Source of the DNA: Paraplanobispora takensis
Lineage (GTDB): Bacteria; Actinomycetota; Actinomycetes; Streptosporangiales; Streptosporangiaceae
Length of the DNA: 64,000 nt
NCBI RefSeq assembly: GCF_016863195.1
Contig: NZ_BOOK01000049.1
Coordinates: forward strand, 29,976-93,975
Direction: 5' to 3'
Shown here: one piece after another, positions 8,195 to 16,588 of the stretch
How the letters are laid out: every line of letters begins with the position of its first letter
Numbering within the stretch: the stretch's first letter is position 1
Translations under genes and position numbers: made by a program
Notes under the pieces: model-generated
Told to the model about the DNA's origin: nothing
Database searches by the model: none
The model's input: only the letters and a program-made list of their open reading frames with translations

Positions 8195-9280
8195 ATGGCA
8201 TACGAAGTACGCGGCGTGATCGCGCGGGGCAAGGGCCAGGCCGTCTCACTGGAGACGGTCCACGTGCCCGACCCCGGTCCCGGGGAGGCGGTGGTCAACG
8301 TCCAGGCCTGCGGGGTGTGCCACACCGACCTGCACTACCGCGAGGGCGGCATCAACGACGACTTCCCGTTCCTGCTCGGCCACGAGGCCGCCGGCGTGGT
8401 CGAGGCCGTCGGCGAGGGCGTGAGCGGTCTGGCCCCGGGCGACTACGTGATCCTCAACTGGCGGGCGGTCTGCGGCCAGTGCCGGGCGTGTCTGCGCGGC
8501 CGTCCGTGGTACTGCTTCAACACCCACAACGCGACGCAGAAGATGACCCTGGAGGACGGGACGGAGCTGTCCCCGGCGCTGGGCATCGGGGCGTTCGCGG
8601 ACAAGACCCTGGTGGCGGCCGGGCAGTGCACCAAGGTGGACCCGGCGGCGTCGGCGGCCGTGGCCGGTCTGCTGGGCTGCGGCGTGATGGCGGGCCTCGG
8701 CGCGGCCATCAACACCGGCGGCGTCACCCGCGGCGACAGCGTGGCCGTCATCGGCTGCGGCGGCGTCGGCGGCGCGGCCGTCCTGGGCTCGTCGCTGGCC
8801 GGAGCCGCGAAGATCATCGCGGTGGACGTCGACGACCGCAAGCTGGAGTGGGCCAAGAGCTTCGGCGCGACCCACACGGTCAACTCCCGCACCACCGACG
8901 CGGTCGAGGCGATCAGGGAGCTGACCGGCGGCTTCGGCGCGGACGTCGTGATCGAGGCGGTCGGCCGCCCGGAGACCTACAAGCAGGCCTTCTACGCCCG
9001 CGACCTGGCCGGGACCGTGGTGCTGGTGGGCGTGCCCACCCCGGACATGACGCTGGAGCTGCCGCTGCTGGACGTCTTCGGGCGCGGCGGTGCACTGAAG
9101 TCCTCCTGGTACGGCGACTGCCTGCCCAGCCGCGACTTCCCCATGCTCATCGACCTGTACCTGCAGGGGCGGCTGAACCTCGACGGCTTCGTCACCGAGA
9201 CCATCGCGCTGGACGGGGTCGAGCAGGCGTTCGCCAAGATGCACCACGGTGAGGTCCTGCGTTCGGTGGTGACCCTGTGA
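8195..9280 (+). CDS. mscR: S-(hydroxymethyl)mycothiol dehydrogenase / S-nitrosomycothiol reductase
   Basis: 361-residue zinc alcohol dehydrogenase of the class III type. Catalytic zinc ligands are in [15 protein letters not shown] (Cys and nearby residues) and [11 protein letters not shown]. The structural-zinc cysteines sit in [16 protein letters not shown], and the NAD site is [14 protein letters not shown] at about residue 185. The N-terminal [15 protein letters not shown] and the insert [13 protein letters not shown] are characteristic of the mycothiol-dependent enzymes, which oxidise the formaldehyde-mycothiol adduct and reduce S-nitrosomycothiol. A GGAAAGG ribosome site precedes the ATG. 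The stop overlaps the next gene (GTGA), the same pair order as Rv2259-Rv2260 in mycobacteria. Confidence 0.93.
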   Translation: MAYEVRGVIARGKGQAVSLETVHVPDPGPGEAVVNVQACGVCHTDLHYREGGINDDFPFLLGHEAAGVVEAVGEGVSGLAPGDYVILNWRAVCGQCRACLRGRPWYCFNTHNATQKMTLEDGTELSPALGIGAFADKTLVAAGQCTKVDPAASAAVAGLLGCGVMAGLGAAINTGGVTRGDSVAVIGCGGVGGAAVLGSSLAGAAKIIAVDVDDRKLEWAKSFGATHTVNSRTTDAVEAIRELTGGFGADVVIEAVGRPETYKQAFYARDLAGTVVLVGVPTPDMTLELPLLDVFGRGGALKSSWYGDCLPSRDFPMLIDLYLQGRLNLDGFVTETIALDGVEQAFAKMHHGEVLRSVVTL

Positions 9281-9924
9281 CGGGCGGCGTGACGGGCGGC
9301 GCGCGCATCGGCCACGCCGTCACCTCCGGCACCTTCAGCCTCGACGGCCAGACCTTCGACGTCGACAACAACGTCTGGGTGCTCGGGGACGACGCCGAGT
9401 GCGTGGTCTTCGACGCCCCCCACGACGTGGACGCCATCACCGGCCTGGTGGGGGAGCGGCGGGTGGTGGCCGTCATCGCCACCCACGCCCACGACGACCA
9501 CATCAGGGTCGCGCCCGATCTGGCCCGCGCCACCTCGGCGCCCGTCCTGCTGCACCCCGACGACCTGCCGCTGTGGCGGATGACCCACCCCGACCGCGAC
9601 CCGGACGGCTCCCTGACGGACGGCCAGGTCATCAAGGTCGCGGGCACCCGCCTGGAGGTCCTGCACACCCCCGGCCACGCCCCCGGCGCCGTCTGCCTGC
9701 ACGCCCCCGACCTGGGCGCGGTCTTCACCGGCGACACCCTCTTCCAGGGCGGCCCGGGCGCCACCGGCCGGTCGTTCTCGGACTTCGGCACCATCGTCGC
9801 CTCGATCCGCGAACGCCTGCTGACCCTGCCCGGGGAAACGGCCGTGCACACCGGCCACGGCCCGTCCACGACGATCGGCGCCGAGAAACCCCACCTGGAG
9901 GAGTGGATCCGCCGGGGCCACTGA
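9277..9924 (+). CDS. Metallo-beta-lactamase-fold hydrolase paired with mscR
   Basis: 215 residues from a GTG overlapping the mscR stop by 4 nt. It contains the complete glyoxalase-II-like metal site: THAHDDH (HxHxDH) at about residue 69, TPGHAPG in the middle, FTGDTLF (bridging Asp) and HTGHGPST near the end. In actinomycetes this partner is thought to hydrolyse S-formylmycothiol to formate and mycothiol after MscR has oxidised the formaldehyde adduct. That role comes from gene-pair conservation rather than from the motif alone. The tight coupling supports joint expression for aldehyde or nitrosative stress. Confidence 0.87.
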   Translation: MTGGVTGGARIGHAVTSGTFSLDGQTFDVDNNVWVLGDDAECVVFDAPHDVDAITGLVGERRVVAVIATHAHDDHIRVAPDLARATSAPVLLHPDDLPLWRMTHPDRDPDGSLTDGQVIKVAGTRLEVLHTPGHAPGAVCLHAPDLGAVFTGDTLFQGGPGATGRSFSDFGTIVASIRERLLTLPGETAVHTGHGPSTTIGAEKPHLEEWIRRGH

Positions 9925-9986
9925 GCCGTCGGCCCGGAGGTGAGGGCGGGCATGGCAAGCACCTCGCAGGCGTTCCGGCCGCGGGC

Positions 9987-10460
9987 TCAGAAGAAGTCGG
10001 CGGTCTGGACGTACTCCATCGCCTTGGCGAAGACCGGGTCGCTCAGGCGGCGTTCCATCTCGTCGGGGGAGACGTCCTCGACGCGGGTCTGGATCCACCA
10101 CAGGTTGCCGAACGGGTCCCTGACCCGGCCGACGCGGTCGCCGAAGTACAGGTGCGTGACCTCCGTGACCGACGTGCCGCCCGCCTCGACGGCCTGGTGG
10201 TGGGCGGCGTCGGCGTCGGGGACGTACAGGCGCAGGAAGGCCGGGGTGCGCGGCCAGCCCGGTCTGGAGTCGAACATCATCACCACCGCGTTCCCGATGC
10301 GCATCTCCGCGTGGCCTATGCGCCCCTCGTCGCCGACCACCCGGGCCAGCTCCACGGCGTCGAAGGCCCGGGTGAGGTAGGACATGAGCCCGGCCGTGTC
10401 GTAGGAGATGATCCACGGTGTGACGGTGGTGTAGCCCTCGGGGATCGGCTTGACGGTCAT
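9987..10460 (-). CDS. VOC / PhnB-like glyoxalase-fold protein
   Basis: 157 residues with the single PhnB-like VOC module: GYTTVTPWIISYDTAGLMSYL at the start, IGHAEMRIGNAVVMM (His) in the middle and VGRVRDPFGNLWWIQTR at about residue 120. Such proteins dimerise to form metal-binding cups. Many are of unknown function; some bind antibiotics or isomerise small substrates. A GGAGGAACC ribosome site precedes the ATG. It is convergent with the mscR pair and monocistronic, with a 62-bp gap to that operon. No substrate can be assigned. Confidence 0.8.
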   Translation of the reverse strand: MTVKPIPEGYTTVTPWIISYDTAGLMSYLTRAFDAVELARVVGDEGRIGHAEMRIGNAVVMMFDSRPGWPRTPAFLRLYVPDADAAHHQAVEAGGTSVTEVTHLYFGDRVGRVRDPFGNLWWIQTRVEDVSPDEMERRLSDPVFAKAMEYVQTADFF

Positions 10461-10573
10461 GGTTCCTCCGGGAATGTGAAGGTCGTCGATGCGACGCTAT
10501 TCCGGAAGTAGGCCGGGTTCCGTCCTACAAGGGCCGGGGAATCATCCGCTGCCCGCCTCCGCGGCCGGCCGGG

Positions 10574-11494
10574 TCAGGGGAGTCCGGCCCAGGGGTCCTC
10601 GCGCCGCCACAGAGTGGGGAAGTGCACCCGGACGCCCTGCTCGGCGGCGAGCCGGTCGATGACGCGCATGGTGGCGTCGAGGTCGTCGCCGAGGTACGGC
10701 AGGGCGCGCAGGGGCCTGTCCAGGGGGCGGAAGAAGTCGTCCCAGTGGATGAGGACGACCCGGCGCGCGCCCACCGTCTCGACCGTCTCCCTCCAGTAGG
10801 CCCGGATGTAGTCCTCGTCCTGGACGCCCAGCTGGCCCACGCCGAGGTAGGCCACCTCGGCCGACCACCCGCTCAGGGCGCCCGGGACGAAGCCGGCGCT
10901 GCCCTGGATCAACGCGGTACGGCCGCTCGCGTGCCGGAGCAGCAGGGACCAGGCCTCGCCGCAGCGGTAGGCCGACGCCTTGACCGGCGGCACCACGGGA
11001 CGGCCGATGGTCCCGGGATAGCGGTCGGGCGGGCAGTGGTGGGACTCGGCGAGCGTCAGCGCGAAGGCGCCGAACTCGACCCGTTCACCCGACGCGACCT
11101 GCACGATCCTGTCGCCGGGCAGGCCGCCGCCGCGCCCGACGTTGGCCGCGGACGCGCCGCCGACCAGCCGGGCTCCGGTGCGGGCCGCGACCGCCGCCGC
11201 GTCCATGGCGTGGTCGAAGTGGGTGTGCACGGGGATGAGCGCGTCGAGCGAGGTCACCCCGGCCCGTGTCAGGGCGGCGTCGATGCGCGCCCGGTCCGGG
11301 GCGATGCGCCGTACGCCCACCGACAGGAGCGAGGGGCGGGAGAAGAATCCGTCGGTCATGACGGCCGAGGCGCCGTCCTCCACGAGGAGGGTGGCCACGC
11401 CCAGGAAGGTGACGGACAGACCGGGACCGGCCTCGGGCAGGTCGAAGCGGTCCGCGTAACGGGAGATGTCTGGACGACCGAACCGGATTCTCAT
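10574..11494 (-). CDS. UlaG-like metallo-beta-lactamase-fold hydrolase
   Basis: 306 residues. The metal site is PVHTHFDHAMDAAAV (HxHxDH) at about residue 90, with later His residues in AESHHCPPD and VVLIHWDDFF. The N-terminal SVTFLGVATLLVEDG is the usual first strand pair of the UlaG/YtnP-like group. Family members hydrolyse lactones, phosphodiesters or N-acyl phospholipids, so no substrate is assigned. The gene is probably leaderless: a TAGGGT hexamer lies 6 nt before the ATG. No signal peptide. Confidence 0.82.
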   Translation of the reverse strand: MRIRFGRPDISRYADRFDLPEAGPGLSVTFLGVATLLVEDGASAVMTDGFFSRPSLLSVGVRRIAPDRARIDAALTRAGVTSLDALIPVHTHFDHAMDAAAVAARTGARLVGGASAANVGRGGGLPGDRIVQVASGERVEFGAFALTLAESHHCPPDRYPGTIGRPVVPPVKASAYRCGEAWSLLLRHASGRTALIQGSAGFVPGALSGWSAEVAYLGVGQLGVQDEDYIRAYWRETVETVGARRVVLIHWDDFFRPLDRPLRALPYLGDDLDATMRVIDRLAAEQGVRVHFPTLWRREDPWAGLP

Positions 11495-11500
11495 CGGGCG

Positions 11501-11506
11501 ACCCTA
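11501..11506 (-). promoter_or_regulatory. Leaderless -10 box for the UlaG-like gene
   Basis: The complement reads TAGGGT, fitting the TANNNT -10 consensus, and ends 6 nt before the ATG at 11494. This predicts transcription starting at the start codon itself. Confidence 0.5.
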
Positions 11507-11664
11507 GCCGAGGGCCGTCTCCCGCCGGAAGTTCCCGGCCGGCCCCGTGCCCGAGTGCCCGAAAGCCCTTTCCCTGCATGGGGTGCGGGCTGTTAGGCTG
11601 CGCGCAGGTGTGCCGGGAAGCCTGGTCGGCTCCGTTCCCGCATGTCTTCCAGGAGAACCGAAGC

Positions 11665-11721
11665 ATGGTCAATACCGTCGTTCACGCTCCGTCCCCGCAC
11701 CGCTCCGGGGCCGCGCTGTGA
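11665..11721 (+). CDS. Short upstream ORF (18 aa) coupled to STAS gene
   Basis: ATG at 11665 with an AGGAG ribosome site at 11650-11654 encodes MVNTVVHAPSPHRSGAAL and stops at TGA 11719-11721. The stop overlaps the GTG start of the STAS gene as GTGA. A TAGGCT hexamer lies upstream near 11593. The spacing and overlap suggest translation of a leader that couples to the STAS gene. It could instead be chance, or the remnant of a longer N-terminus. No homology recognised. Confidence 0.35.
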   Translation: MVNTVVHAPSPHRSGAAL

Positions 11722-12041
11722 GCGAGGGCGAGCACTCCTCCGCCGGTCTGCACGCGGAGGTCGAGCCGTACGACGACCTGACCGTCCTCCACCTGACCGG
11801 GCACCTGAGCGGAGTGACCGCCCCGATGCTCCACGTGCTGCTGGCCAGGGAACTGGCCGCCCGGGTCCCGCCGGTCGTGATCGTGGACGTCAGGGCGCTG
11901 GACGCGATCGACTCCTCGGGCTGGGCCATCCTCGACGCCGCCGACCGGCACGCGCGCGACTCCGGTGGCCGGGTGATCGTCACCGGAGCCGACGGGGCGG
12001 CGTCCGGGCGCAGGCGGCCTCCGGGAACCGTGCTCCGGTGA
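11718..12041 (+). CDS. STAS-domain protein (anti-sigma-factor antagonist-like)
   Basis: 107 residues from a GTG at 11718. It resembles SpoIIAA-type antagonists: LTVLHLTGHLSGVTAPMLHV, then PPVVIVDVRALDAIDSSGWAILDAADRHARDSGG, where the serine in AIDSSG is the usual phosphorylation position. The final helix of the STAS fold is missing: after VIVTGADG the tail turns into Arg/Pro-rich GRRRPPGTVLR and stops. The protein may therefore be C-terminally truncated by an old frameshift. Antagonists release a sigma factor by binding an anti-sigma kinase, but no such partner gene lies nearby. Confidence 0.72.
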   Translation: MSEGEHSSAGLHAEVEPYDDLTVLHLTGHLSGVTAPMLHVLLARELAARVPPVVIVDVRALDAIDSSGWAILDAADRHARDSGGRVIVTGADGAASGRRRPPGTVLR

Positions 12042-12157
12042 AGGCCCGGGGCCGGGTCCGCTCACGCCCCGCGGAGATCGTCAGGAGAGCGGCGGCACCG
12101 TGCCGCAGGCCGGGCGGCCGGCGATCACCCGGATGGCACGCCCTCGCCGGACTCCGA

Positions 12158-12163
12158 TAACGT
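12158..12163 (+). promoter_or_regulatory. Leaderless -10 box for DUF72 gene
   Basis: TAACGT fits TANNNT and ends 7 nt before the ATG at 12171. No ribosome site is visible. Confidence 0.45.
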
Positions 12164-12170
12164 CGAGGTC

Positions 12171-13022
12171 ATGCGGCTTCACGTGGGATGCGCGATGTGG
12201 ACTCACAAGCCATGGCAGGGGCGTTTCCTGCCCCATCCGCTTCCCGCCGGGGAGCGCCTGAGGGCCTACGCGACCTGGTGCAACGCCGTCGAGGGCAACA
12301 CCACGTTCTACGCCACACCGGCCAGGAGCAGCGCGGAGTCGTGGGCGCGGCAGACTCCGCCCGACTTCCGCTTCGTGGTCAAGCTGCCCCGGACGATCAC
12401 GCACGAGCGCCGTCTCACCGGCGCCGAGGAGGAGCTCCGGGCCTTCCTGGAGGCGATCGAGCCGCTGGGCCCGCGGGCCCACGCCCTGTGGGTGCAGCTG
12501 CCGGGGTCGTTCGGCCCGGCCGACCTGGCCGTCCTGGCCGGGTTCCTGCGCGCCCTGCCCGCCTCCCACCGGTACGCCGTCGAGGTCCGCCACCGCGCGT
12601 TCTTCGACGACCCGCAGTCCGGGCGCCTGCTGGAGCGGGTGCTCGCCGGTGCGAACGCCGAGTGGGTCCCCTTCGACACCACCGCCCTGTTCCGGAGTCC
12701 TCCGGCAAGTGACGCCGAGCGCGAGGCCTGGGCGAAGAAGCCGCGCCTGCCGCGCCGGTCGCTCGCCCTGACCGACCGCCCGATCGTGCGCTACATCGGC
12801 CGGGACGACGAGGCCGCCACGGTCGAGGGCTGGCAGCACTGGGTCGGCACGGTCGCCGAGTGGCTGCGCGAGGGCCGCTCGCCGACGGTGTTCGTCCACA
12901 CCCCCGACAACGCCGACGCCCTCGCGCTCGCCCGCCGCTTCCACGACGAGGTGCGGGCCCGCCTGCCCGAGGTCGAGCCGCTGCCCGAGCCGCTCCCGGC
13001 CGAGCCGCTGACCCTCTTCTGA
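12171..13022 (+). CDS. DUF72 (YecE-like) protein
   Basis: 283 residues, the usual size of the DUF72 TIM-barrel-like family. It begins MRLHVGCAMWTHKPWQGRFLP and continues with WCNAVEGNTTFYATPA, FRFVVKLPRTITHERRL, LWVQLPGSFGP, YAVEVRHRAFF and a terminal VFVHTPDNADALALA, all conserved landmarks of the family. The biochemical function of DUF72 proteins is not established; relatives have been linked to nucleic-acid or metal-dependent chemistry without proof. Apparently leaderless and monocistronic. Confidence 0.88.
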   Translation: MRLHVGCAMWTHKPWQGRFLPHPLPAGERLRAYATWCNAVEGNTTFYATPARSSAESWARQTPPDFRFVVKLPRTITHERRLTGAEEELRAFLEAIEPLGPRAHALWVQLPGSFGPADLAVLAGFLRALPASHRYAVEVRHRAFFDDPQSGRLLERVLAGANAEWVPFDTTALFRSPPASDAEREAWAKKPRLPRRSLALTDRPIVRYIGRDDEAATVEGWQHWVGTVAEWLREGRSPTVFVHTPDNADALALARRFHDEVRARLPEVEPLPEPLPAEPLTLF

Positions 13023-13050
13023 CCTCCTTGCGGCCTCCGGTGCCCGCCCC

Positions 13051-13390
13051 TCAGCGGGGTACGGCCAGCACCCACTCGCGGTACCACCTCGAAGGTCCGC
13101 CCCAGGTCCAAATCCTGGATGGGGGAGCAGACCGTCTCGGCGCCGGAGATGCGGGCGAGCATGTCGGGGGACTCGTCGACCGCGACGACCGGATGGCCGA
13201 GGCCGACCAGGGGACGGGTGATGCGCCCGGTGCCCGCGCCGAGTTCCAGGATGCCCGCACCGCGCGGGATCGCGGAGTGGATGATCTCGGGTTCGCCGTT
13301 CGCGGTGAGGGTGGCGTAGTAGTCCACCGCGCAGCCGTCGGGAGTGATCGGGCCCGGGCCCGTGCCGTGGTAGAGGCGTCGTGAGGTCAC
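13051..13390 (-). pseudogene. Remnant of class I SAM-dependent methyltransferase
   Basis: From a GTG at 13390 (or ATG 13399) the reading frame encodes a normal methyltransferase N-terminus: YHGTGPGPITPDG, then GAGILELGAGTGRITRPLVGLGHPVVAVDESPDML (motif I and the acidic loop), then CSPIQDLDLGRTFEVV. The frame then continues into unrelated sequence. A neighbouring frame gives a plausible family C-terminus, YREWVLAVPR, with the stop at 13051. About half the protein is absent, so an internal deletion with a frameshift has removed motifs II to post-I. About 100 residues of the original N-terminus survive. Probably non-functional. Confidence 0.7.
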
Positions 13391-13445
13391 CCTCCCCATT
13401 CTGCGCGGACCTGTCCCGTACGGCGCGGGCCCGGTCGGAGCGCCG

Positions 13446-14342
13446 TCAGAGCGCCACGGCGGGCCGCGGGGAGCCGCCGTAGACGAGCTTCGGCGCTTTC
13501 CCGCCGTACAGCTCGCTGACGGTGACGAACTTGTAGCCCCGCGCGGACAGGCTCTCCAGCACCTTCGGGATCGCCTTCACCGTCGTGGGATGGATGTCGT
13601 GGAACAGGATGATGCCCCCCGGGGAAGCCGATTTGACGGCCTTGCGCGCCACCGCGGCGCTGTCGCGGTATCTCCAGTCCTCGGTGTCCACGCTCCACAG
13701 GACCACGGGGCGCGTCGTCTGCCTGCGGACGGTCTCGTTGAAGGCCCCGTACGGCGGGCGGACGAGCTTCGGCGTGACGCCCGCGGCGGCCTTGACGGCC
13801 CGGTCGGTGCGGGCCAGGTCGGAGCGGATCTCGGCGCCCGACAGCGTGGTCAGGTTCCGGTGGGACCACGAGTGGTTGCCGATCTCGTGGCCCGCCTCGA
13901 CGGCCTGCCGTACCGGCCCGGGGTCCGCGGCGACGTTCCGCCCCACCACGAAGAAGGTGGCGTGGGCCCGGTGGTCCGCCAGGTGGCGCAGGAGCGTGCC
14001 GGTGTACCGGCCGGGGCCGTCGTCGAAGGTGAGGGCGATGCACTTGGCCCGGCGACAGCCGGCCGACTGGCCGGCGGCGCGCACGGAGAGCGCCGGCCCG
14101 GACGACATCCCGGGCGGCATCCCGGACTCCCCGCCGGCCCGTACGGCGTGCCACGCCTGGGAGCCGGAGCCCGCCGCCGGTGCCCGCACGGCCTCGGCGG
14201 CCGGCGCGGACCGGGACGCGGCCGGATCGGCCGCCCGGCCGGTGCCGCACGCCGCCGTCAGAGCGGCCACGGCGAGCAGCGTCGCCGCCCATCGCCTCGT
14301 CCCCGGCCGCACCGTCGGGCGCGACCCCCCCTTGCTCTTCAT
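13446..14342 (-). CDS. Polysaccharide deacetylase (NodB domain) lipoprotein
   Basis: 298 residues from the ATG at 14342, preceded by a G-rich ribosome site. The N-terminus is a lipoprotein signal (ATLLAVAALTAAC, lipidated Cys about residue 32), then an Ala/Gly-rich linker, then the carbohydrate esterase 4 domain. NodB motifs are complete: IALTFDDGPG (catalytic Asp and metal Asp), GNHSWSHRNL (HxxxH), VRPPYGAFN, WSVDTEDW and IILFHDIH. It probably deacetylates peptidoglycan or another amino sugar polymer at the cell surface. It is divergent from the protease-hydrolase fusion gene at 14587. Confidence 0.9.
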   Translation of the reverse strand: MKSKGGSRPTVRPGTRRWAATLLAVAALTAACGTGRAADPAASRSAPAAEAVRAPAAGSGSQAWHAVRAGGESGMPPGMSSGPALSVRAAGQSAGCRRAKCIALTFDDGPGRYTGTLLRHLADHRAHATFFVVGRNVAADPGPVRQAVEAGHEIGNHSWSHRNLTTLSGAEIRSDLARTDRAVKAAAGVTPKLVRPPYGAFNETVRRQTTRPVVLWSVDTEDWRYRDSAAVARKAVKSASPGGIILFHDIHPTTVKAIPKVLESLSARGYKFVTVSELYGGKAPKLVYGGSPRPAVAL

Positions 14343-14405
14343 CAAGCCCCCCGTCCACCGCACGTTCAGTCGTGCGAAGACGCTCTGTATCGTGGCGAAA
14401 TATGG

Positions 14406-14419
14406 ATCGTTCCAACGAT
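14406..14419. promoter_or_regulatory. Palindrome in divergent intergenic region
   Basis: atcgttccaacgat has perfect 6-bp arms with a 2-nt centre. Outer cgaaa/tttcg arms extend it imperfectly (14396-14423). It lies in the relatively AT-rich part of the 244-bp gap between the deacetylase and the fusion protease genes, and may be an operator for either. Confidence 0.35.
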
Positions 14420-14586
14420 TTCGACAACCGGGCGACGCGATTGGTTCGCGCCGGACGCGCTTTCGGATGGGGACTTCCACTTCCGCCGCGGCGGCCGGAC
14501 CGGGGAAATCCCCGGTGCCGTCCCCGGCGCGGTGCCGGGGGCGGCGGCCGTACGGTCGCGGGATCAGGACCCGAACGGAGAGCACC

Positions 14587-16563
14587 ATGATCAAGACCGC
14601 ACCGCCAGGAGAGATCGAGGTCCCCGGGGCGGGCTCCTTCGCCCTCAACGTCCTGCCCGACGTGTTCGACGAGCGGGACCTGCCGTACCGGCCGAGCCTG
14701 GCGCCGCTGGAGCCGGTCGTCGACACCCGTACCGGCCGGTACGTGATGAAGCAGGAAGGCGAGTCCTGCACGGGCCACGCCCTGGCGGCGCTGATCAACA
14801 ACCTGCTTCGCGAGACCGGCGCGCCGGTCAGCCCGTACATGCTCTACGACCTGGCCCGCCGCTACGACGAGTTCGAGGGGGCCGCCGACATCGGCTCCTC
14901 GCTGCGCGGCGCGCTGAAGGGGTGGTACCACCACGGCGTGCTGCCCGAGGAGGACTGGAGGTTCCCCGACCCGGACCCGCTGCCCGACCTGTCCGACCCC
15001 AAGATCCGGACCGAGTGCCTGCGGCGGCCGATGGGCGCCTACTACCGGGTCGACCTCACGCGCTTCGACGACCTGCAGTCGGCCATCCGGGAGATCGGCT
15101 CGGTCTGCGTGTCCGCCGTCCTGCACGACGGCTGGATCCGGCCCGAACGGGAGCGGCACGACGGCGAGACCATGCACGTGATCAGGCGGCCGTCCCGCCC
15201 GTCGGCGCTCGGCGGGCACGCCTTCGTCCTGGTCGGCTACAACGCGGTCGGGTTCCTGGTGCAGAACTCCTGGGGCAGGCAGTGGGGACGCGGGGGGTAC
15301 GCGACCCTCCCGTACGACGAGCTGGACCTGCTGGACGCCTGGGTGGCGCGGCTGGGCGTGCCGGGCACCCCGCCCGCCGGGCGCGCCGGCCGGGTCACCG
15401 GCGGTTCCCTCATCCGCGCCGTCCCCGCGCCCGACCCGGCCGAGCTGCGGGAGTACGTCGTCAACATCGGCAACGACGGGAAGCTCTCACGCGAGGGGCC
15501 GCTCGACAGCTCGCCCGCGCAGATCGACGGGATCTTCACGCGGATGAGGGCGGCCCACGAGACCTGGGCGCGGGACGGAGGCGGCGGCGCCAGGCACGTC
15601 GTGCTGTACGCCCACGGCGGGCTGACCGGCGTCTCCGACGGCCTGCGGATCGCCCAGGCGAACCTCCAGTGGTGGCGCAACAACCGGGTCTACCCGGTGT
15701 TCTTCTCCTGGCAGACCGGGCCGTGGGACACCCTGATCGACCAGGTCCTCGACCTGCTCCGCACGCGGGTGCCCGTCGGGGCGGGACTGGGCTTCTTCGA
15801 AGGCGTCGACCGGCTGGCCGAGGCCCTGGCCAGGACCAGGCTCGCGTGGGCGTGGAAGCAGATGAAGGACAACGCCGGCCTGGCCTCGGCGCCCGTGACC
15901 CGGGAGGTCGAGTGGAGGTCGACCGCCGCGGAGGGGCCCGGGGCGACGCTCACCGCGCTGCGCCTGCGCAAGTACGTCACCGAGAACCCGGGTGTGAAGG
16001 TGCACCTGGTGAGCCACAGCGCCGGAGCGATCTTCCTGGCCGGGCTGCTGGAACGGCTGGCGGCCCTGCGCGTGCCGGTCGAGACGCTGAGCTTCACGGC
16101 GCCCGCGATCCGGGTGGACGCCTTCCTGGAGCGTGTGCTCCCGCACCTGGTGAACGGGCAGGTGCGCTCCTTCGCCACCTTCGCGCTGAGCGACCGGCTG
16201 GAGCTGGACGACGTGTGCGGCGTGGGTTCTCTGGCCCTGTACCACAAGTCGATCCTGTACCTGGTCTCGCGCGGCTTCGAAGGGCCCAGCAACGGCGCGG
16301 AGGTTCCGCTGCTGGGCATGGAGAAGTTCTTCGACAGGCCGGACAGGGACGGCGGCACCCTGCGCAAGAAGATCGCCGATGTCGGGGGGACGGCGATCTT
16401 CTCCCACTCCTTCGCGCAGCCGCTCGGCCGTTGCGACGCGACGTCCCACTCCGACTTCGACTCCAACACGCTGACGATGACCTCGATCGTCGCCCGCGTC
16501 CTCGGCCTGAGGGAACCGGGACCCGGCAACGGGTACCGTTCGTACGCCCCGAGGCAGCGCTGA
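14587..16563 (+). CDS. Papain-like (C1) peptidase fused to alpha/beta-hydrolase
   Basis: 658 residues. Residues about 20-255 form a C1-type cysteine peptidase: catalytic Cys61 in QEGESCTGHALAALI, His211 in LGGHAFVLVGYN and Asn227 in VQNSWGRQWGRGGY. Residues about 335-640 form an alpha/beta-hydrolase: HVVLYAHGGLTG with an oxyanion-type HGG, then HLVSHSAGAIFL with nucleophile Ser478 (SHSAG), and a C-terminal FSHSFAQP that may hold the His. No signal peptide or membrane helix is seen, so action in the cytosol is likely unless exported by another route. Both active sites look intact. The combination is unfamiliar to me. The ATG at 14587 has a GGAGAG ribosome site. Function unknown. Confidence 0.85.
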   Translation: MIKTAPPGEIEVPGAGSFALNVLPDVFDERDLPYRPSLAPLEPVVDTRTGRYVMKQEGESCTGHALAALINNLLRETGAPVSPYMLYDLARRYDEFEGAADIGSSLRGALKGWYHHGVLPEEDWRFPDPDPLPDLSDPKIRTECLRRPMGAYYRVDLTRFDDLQSAIREIGSVCVSAVLHDGWIRPERERHDGETMHVIRRPSRPSALGGHAFVLVGYNAVGFLVQNSWGRQWGRGGYATLPYDELDLLDAWVARLGVPGTPPAGRAGRVTGGSLIRAVPAPDPAELREYVVNIGNDGKLSREGPLDSSPAQIDGIFTRMRAAHETWARDGGGGARHVVLYAHGGLTGVSDGLRIAQANLQWWRNNRVYPVFFSWQTGPWDTLIDQVLDLLRTRVPVGAGLGFFEGVDRLAEALARTRLAWAWKQMKDNAGLASAPVTREVEWRSTAAEGPGATLTALRLRKYVTENPGVKVHLVSHSAGAIFLAGLLERLAALRVPVETLSFTAPAIRVDAFLERVLPHLVNGQVRSFATFALSDRLELDDVCGVGSLALYHKSILYLVSRGFEGPSNGAEVPLLGMEKFFDRPDRDGGTLRKKIADVGGTAIFSHSFAQPLGRCDATSHSDFDSNTLTMTSIVARVLGLREPGPGNGYRSYAPRQR

Positions 16564-16588
16564 GGCGCACGGCCGGCGGCCCCGCGCC

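Noticed and set aside
13585..14586. N-terminal extension of the protease-hydrolase fusion to 992 codons
   Set aside because: It lies antisense to the polysaccharide deacetylase. The ATG at 14587 has a ribosome site and gives a sensible protein start.
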